A stretch of DNA of 64,000 bases. Source: Strix aluco (taxonomy: Eukaryota; Chordata; Aves; Strigiformes; Strigidae). Numbering within the stretch: position 1 is the stretch's first letter; every line of letters begins with the position of its first letter. Where the stretch lies: NCBI RefSeq assembly GCF_031877795.1, contig NC_133942.1, positions 2,728,001 through 2,792,000 on the forward strand, read 5' to 3'. This document shows positions 59,906-64,000 of this stretch, piece after piece. Under the pieces are notes generated by a model. It saw only the letters and a list, made by a program, of their open reading frames with translations, was not told the DNA's origin and searched no databases. The position numbers were made by a program, and so were the translations under genes.

Positions 59906-60504
59906 CCCACAGTGCCCAGGTGAGGGTGGCCCCGGTGACGGTGGCACCACCGTCCTCCACCCCCACGGCCTGGAGGACCACCCGGGTAGCCAGGGCGCCT
60001 GTCAGGGTCTGCACAGCGCCTGCCCAGTGCTCCCAGTTACCACCCAGTTACCCCCACCTACACCACCTCCCTCCCAGTTACCTCCCAGTCTCTCCCAGCA
60101 CTGCCCTGACTCTTTCCAGTGGCCCCCAACCACCTTCCAGTGTCTCCAGTCCTCTCCCGGTGCTCCCAGGTCATCCCAGTGCTCCTGAGTTCCCTCTCAG
60201 TAGCCCTCAGCTGCCTCCCAATTACTTCCTAGTGCCCCCCAACCCATCCCCGTACTCCCAGTTACCACCCAGTTACCTCCCAGTACCCCATGCCCACACT
60301 GCCTCCCTCCCAGTTACCTCTCAATCCCCCCAGGTCCCTCCTAGTACGCCCAGCTGCCACCCAGCACCCTCCAGTCCCCTCCCAGCACCCCAGCCCCCTC
60401 CCAGTTCCTCCCAGTACTTCCAGTAGCACCTGGAGTGCCTCCCAGCACTAGTACTGGAGGTAGTCGGGGCTGACCCTCTCGGGGTACACCTGAGGCAGCA
60501 GCAC
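59906..60504 (-). pseudogene. RUSF1: RUSF1 fragment, two exons with an in-frame stop
   Basis: Minus-strand exon 60504-60430 follows CCTCAGCAG and encodes VLLPQVYPERVSPDYLQY, then a TAG stop at 60450-60448 where the family has Gln, then CWEALQ and a GTGCTA donor. Exon 60019-59906 follows TGGGCAG and encodes AVQTLTGALATRVVLQAVGV, EDGGATVTGA and TLTWALWG before GTGAGA. These match adjacent human RUSF1 exons (VFLPQGFPDSVSPDYLPYQLWD...; ...SGSLATQAVLLGIGVGN...). RUSF1 is a RUS1/DUF647 family protein, predicted membrane-associated, of poorly defined function. Remaining exons are absent. The stop, together with the missing exons, argues for a pseudogene, although splice sites are otherwise sound. 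Confidence 0.85.
60026..60428. repeat. TCCCAGT-based minisatellite in the RUSF1 intron
   Basis: The plus strand is built from short units around TCCCAGTTACC, CTCCCAGTA and CTCCCAGCACC, about 10-13 bp each and imperfect. The minus strand therefore reads as ACTGGGA repeats. It fills the intron between the two RUSF1 exons and has no counterpart in the plus-strand copy. A small ACTGGGA cluster recurs at 62345-62400. Confidence 0.8.
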
Positions 60505-60720
60505 CTGCTGAGGGGGGACACATGGAGGGGGGGTCAGGTACCCCTGGGACCCTCAGGGACCCCAAATCACCCCTGTGACCTCTCCAAACCCCATTTGCCC
60601 CCCACCCCCGCCTCAGTCCCTCCAAAACGCCCTTAGCCCCTGCCCAGATCCTACTGGCCCCCCAGTTCTCCATTTTTCCCCCCAAGATTCCAACAGTCTC
60701 CCCGGAACCTACCGGCCGCC

Positions 60721-60930
60721 CCTCCTCTCCCTTCTCCTCCAGACCGTGGAGCACCTGATGGGGAATGTGCTGTGCCTCCTCCTCTGCCCCTCGGCGTGAT
60801 GAGCTGGACACCAGCCGGGTCCCCGCTTCCCGCGCAGCCTCTGCACCCGCTCACAGCTGTGATGCTCCTCCTGCTTGGAGCGCAGGAGGGATCCACCCGA
60901 AGTAAATACCCAATAAATGGGCTTGTTTTA
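60721..60930 (+). other. Possible terminal exon and polyA signal of an unidentified gene
   Basis: An acceptor-like CTTCTCCTCCAG (ending at about 60742) precedes a short open stretch reading TVEHLMGNVLCLLLCPSA and a TGA. An AATAAA occurs at 60912-60917. I do not recognise the peptide, no upstream exon is evident, and other frames are open too. The signal sequence and acceptor could be coincidental. Confidence 0.25.
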
Positions 60931-62040
60931 AGAAATCCTGTGTCCGTGAGCGTCTGGGCAGCACTGTGTTGGGGAATGTCACCCCTTGGCTCCATCTCCG
61001 CTCTGCAACAAACAGTTTGTTGTTGAATTTACGTTTGCAGTGGTTACACTCAGACGTTTAGTGCCTCCTTCTCTTCTCTCTCTTGTCCTGGTGGTCTCCA
61101 CATCCCCTCCTCCCCGCCTCCTTTCCCACGGCCCTGACCACCTCTGTCCTTGCTCCAAAGGCCGCCGCTGAAATCAGCTGTTCCATCCCTGGGTCGGGCT
61201 CTTCCTGGCTGAGATCAACCCACCACACGTGGGTCCCTTCTTTCCTCAGGGAAGGAGCACAGAAGGCACAAACAAAAGCAATCCTGTTGGTAACGAGCAG
61301 AGTACCAGAAGGAAAGGGTCTCTGAAATTCAGTGATGTGTGAAAATCTAGACAATGTCTCTGTCCCCAGATGAGAATTAAAGCGTTATGTGGTGATTCGT
61401 ACACGTATAGTGACTGATTAGAAGATTTTGCCACCTCTTGGGTGCCCGCTTAAACTACATCTCAAGTGAGGGGAGGTTGCTGCAGGCGCAGCGCTGCCCT
61501 GCAGGTCCCCCGCACCCAGGAAGAGGGGGGAAGGGGGCCTCTCACTTAGGGCTACCCACCCCCTCAGAACCCCCTTTCCCAGGGTCCCCATTCCCCCCAG
61601 CACCCCAAAACTCCCATCGGGGGGGAGGGGAGGGGTGTTGTACACAGCGCTGCCCTAAGGGACCCAGGCCTCTGGGAGGGAGGAGGGGGTGGCCGAGGGG
61701 GGTCAGGGGGATTTGGAGCACAATCCCCCACCCCAAATTGCCAAATTCCACCCCCCCTGCTGCTCACCGAGGGCGAGGCAGGAGCAGACCCACTGCAGCA
61801 TCACCGCAGTCTGGAGCTGGTGATGAAGGGAGAGCCGGAGCGGGGCCAAGTGAAGGGGCATGGCCGGGGGGACACTGGGACTGGGGGGGGGGTGTCAGTG
61901 GGAGCAGGGAGGGGCACTTGGAAGTGGAGAAAGAGGGGGGGCGGAACTGGGAGCTGCTGGTTTTAGTGGAGCTGGTCCCACCCTGTGTCCACCCCAACCC
62001 CTGCCCTCCCCTGGGCGGGGGGCAAAGGGTTGGATAAGGG
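60931..62040. other. GC-rich stretch without a supported gene
   Basis: Several overlapping proline-, glycine- or serine-rich open frames occur on both strands between 61438 and 62066. A minus-strand ATG near 61801 opens MLQWVCSCLALG before a GGTGAGC donor, which would suit a signal-peptide exon, but no following exon could be recognised. Confidence 0.35.
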
Positions 62041-62300
62041 TGGGGCTTGTGCAAGTGGGTGTGCAAAGGCTGGGGCTTGTGTAAAGGCTTGTGCGAGCTT
62101 TGGGGCTCGAGAAAGGCTCGTGCAATGTTTGGGACTTGTACAAATGCATGTGCAAAGGCCTGTGTGAAGTTCAGAACTTCTGCAAAGGCCTGTGCAATGC
62201 TCAGGCTTGTACAAACGCGTGTGCCACGTTTGGGGATGGTGCAAATGCAGGTTCAACACCTGGGACTTGTGCAAAGCCCCGTGCAAGCCCTGGTGCGTGT
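62041..62300 (+). repeat. 30-bp minisatellite, about 8 units
   Basis: Imperfect units of about 30 bp follow the pattern GCTTGTGCAAAGGCCTGTGC plus AATGCTTGGG (examples: ACTTCTGCAAAGGCCTGTGC near 62177; GCTTGTACAAACGCGTGTGC near 62205; GACTTGTGCAAAGCCCCGTG near 62264). One unit is expanded to about 42 bp. Since 30 is a multiple of three, frames stay open on both strands, which explains the Cys/Lys-rich and Pro/His-rich open frames here. I see no promoter, splice sites or domain to suggest it is translated. Confidence 0.75.
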
Positions 62301-62344
62301 CCAAGAGCCCTGGGACATGGGAGAGCAGGGATACACTGTGGAGC

Positions 62345-62400
62345 ACTGGGGGGCACTGGGATGAACTGGGATGAACCAGGGGGCACTGGGAGTTTATTGG
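62345..62400. repeat. Short ACTGGGA-type repeat cluster
   Basis: Units such as CACTGGGGGG, CACTGGGATGAACTGGGATG and GGGGGCACTGGGAG follow one another. The motif is that of the minisatellite at 60026-60428 read on the other strand. Confidence 0.6.
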
Positions 62401-64000
62401 GTTATTAACAATATTAACAATATTCTCCTGTGATTCCTGACAGTGTCACAGAAAGAACTCTTCAGCTTTACCATTTGCACCTTGTCTGGATTCACAAAGA
62501 ACGTATGGTAGTTCCTAATAATTATGAAAATTAATCAGAAAATAATACTGAAGAAAGTAACAATCACAGCTGAACAACAGAGTTGAATAAAGGAAGGGAT
62601 GAAATGAGCAAAAAGTGCGTCAGCTCTTGGAAGTTGTTCCTACACATCATGTGTGTATCCTAATCCTCTGAGAGATCAACATCAGAGGAATTCCAAATTC
62701 TCTTTCAATATTATGTCTACGAGAGAACCCAAAATATTCTACTTCCTAAGGGAACATATAACAAGTTAATTCCACGGCATCATCCTGAGGAAGAAAAGAA
62801 AAAGAAAACTAAAAGGATTTCAAGCACTGAATATGCTTTGAATAAAGATTTTTTAACTGAATAAAGATTTTTTAATGGAAAAGAGAAGAAAAAAGAAGCC
62901 TGGCAGCAAACAGTTGAGAGAGCTTCTATGTAACAGGGAGCATGACAAAGGCAGACGAACCAGGTCAATATAAACCAGACAATTGTTTCTTCCCTTTGAG
63001 ACGAGAACAAACTACCACTATACAGATTATTGACATTTGAAAAAAAGCACTTTTTCCACATTGCAAGTAACTAGTTAACAAGATAAATGAGGGATTTTTT
63101 TTCCTATTTTATTGTATGATTTTTTCACAAGTCTTTGTCTTCATACCAGTAAAGGACTAAGCCAATGGCCCCAACATGCCTCCTGAAACCAAAGTCCTGC
63201 CTTCCAGCATGTCCAAGCTCCTCGCATAAACATTGTGAAGGTGATGAACCAAACTGGAAACAAAATTCTGAAAACAGGAAGATGTCCCCTACCTTTCTTT
63301 ACCATCTGTGAACATCCTACGGCTGTTAGAAGCCAGCCCTGCGGTGAGCAGGAGGTTGGGATCAGTTCCAAATTCCGTTAACCTGTGCACATTGAGATGG
63401 GATGTATCCTGCAGGGGAGGCGGGGTGCAAACTTAGAAAACTGAAAAAAACCAAACCTCCAAGGTACAGAAAGCATTCTAACACGGGAAGCAAAGCTGAA
63501 ATGCCACCCTCGGCACACACAGGTATAGACTGAATTTCATTCCACCTGCTGGTCCCTGTACGGCCCCTCCAACTAACCCGGGCAGACAAGTTCATTGACC
63601 TTTACACAGCAGCCTGCTCAGTAACGGGCAGGTTGGGATACTGCTGGACTTTGGAAAAGTCAGCTCCTGCTCCAAGGTCCCGAACAGCCTGGATCATCTC
63701 TCTGAAAGGGAGGAGGGGATTTTCCGCACCATCCTGATGTATCGCCGTTGGATGTTAATTTACTTTGTGACCTGTGTAAGGCGTCTGGAAGCAGAATATG
63801 ATCACTGAGATGGCAGATCCTAATGCGATACACCCATCACTATTTGCTGCTGTGCTTACAGTTAGCAAAGGCCATAAAGCACATTCTACCAGATTAGGGG
63901 GAAACAAGAAACTAATGATTGCCATATCATTGTCCTCTCTTCTTCCACTAAAGAGCTCAAACTGGTTTAAAAATTGGTGTCATTAGACCTGACTTCCAAG
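62401..64000. other. AT-rich stretch, nothing recognised
   Basis: GC falls abruptly after 62400. Two direct copies of TGAATAAAGATTTTTTAA lie at about 62839-62875. Open frames are short and domain-free. I see no exon, RNA gene or recognisable repeat. Confidence 0.5.

Noticed and set aside
61790-61870. Minus-strand signal-peptide-like start (MLQWVCSCLALG) before a GGTGAGC donor
   Set aside because: The frame is too short and no downstream exon of a secreted or Ig-type protein could be found to its left.

Overview
The window is vertebrate nuclear DNA, almost certainly from a bird and probably a songbird or close relative. Three things point there: a CR1 LINE 3' end with its ATTCTGTG-type tail, two copies of a 'TGTCCTGGTTT...' ERV LTR family that I associate with birds, and an intact MROH-family (maestro HEAT-like repeat) gene of the type expanded in birds. 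A PIM1-like kinase terminal exon also fits, since that family is expanded in songbirds. There are no bacterial-type genes or operons, and most long open frames are chance or repeat-derived. LAYOUT: 1-34 kb is AT-rich and gene-poor. It holds a solo LTR (3995-4394), an AC microsatellite, a long TTTTC/TTTTTTC polypyrimidine tract (8074-8343), a second unrelated LTR-like block (about 13.48-14.19 kb), scattered old MIR-like SINEs and CR1 fragments, a decayed protein-coding relic of unknown identity on the minus strand (about 28.9-31.3 kb) and a near-perfect miRNA-like hairpin (31727-31784). A CpG island lies at 34.37-35.84 kb. Just beyond it, on the minus strand, is the terminal exon of a PIM-like kinase (37124-37230) with a putative 3' UTR carrying an AU-rich element and an AATAAA signal. 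The region 37.3-47.4 kb is GC-richer, but I recognise no gene in it. From 47.4 to 62.4 kb the DNA is GC-rich with microchromosome-like texture: G-rich and C-rich minisatellites and dispersed gene fragments. A plus-strand RUSF1 fragment (48016-48145) is followed by a four-exon TAF6 fragment (49024-49901), an unidentified exon pair, and a truncated endogenous retrovirus on the minus strand (LTR, PBS, leader ORF, RNase H and integrase pieces). Next comes a complete 12-exon MROH-like gene (54617-59178, plus strand, TATA box and polyA signal). A second RUSF1 fragment follows on the minus strand (59906-60504). The two RUSF1 fragments share intron as well as exon sequence, so they are arms of an inverted duplication about 11 kb apart. 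A 30-bp minisatellite (62041-62300) ends the GC-rich part, and the last 1.6 kb is AT-rich again. HOW IT FITS TOGETHER: the only gene that looks complete is the MROH-like gene. It sits between a minus-oriented LTR about 0.4 kb upstream and the minus-strand RUSF1 arm about 0.35 kb downstream. The RUSF1 and TAF6 pieces have broken splice sites, a stop codon or an exon-fusing deletion and are best read as relics. Human RUSF1 and TAF6 are on different chromosomes, so their adjacency here suggests a mosaic of captured gene fragments.
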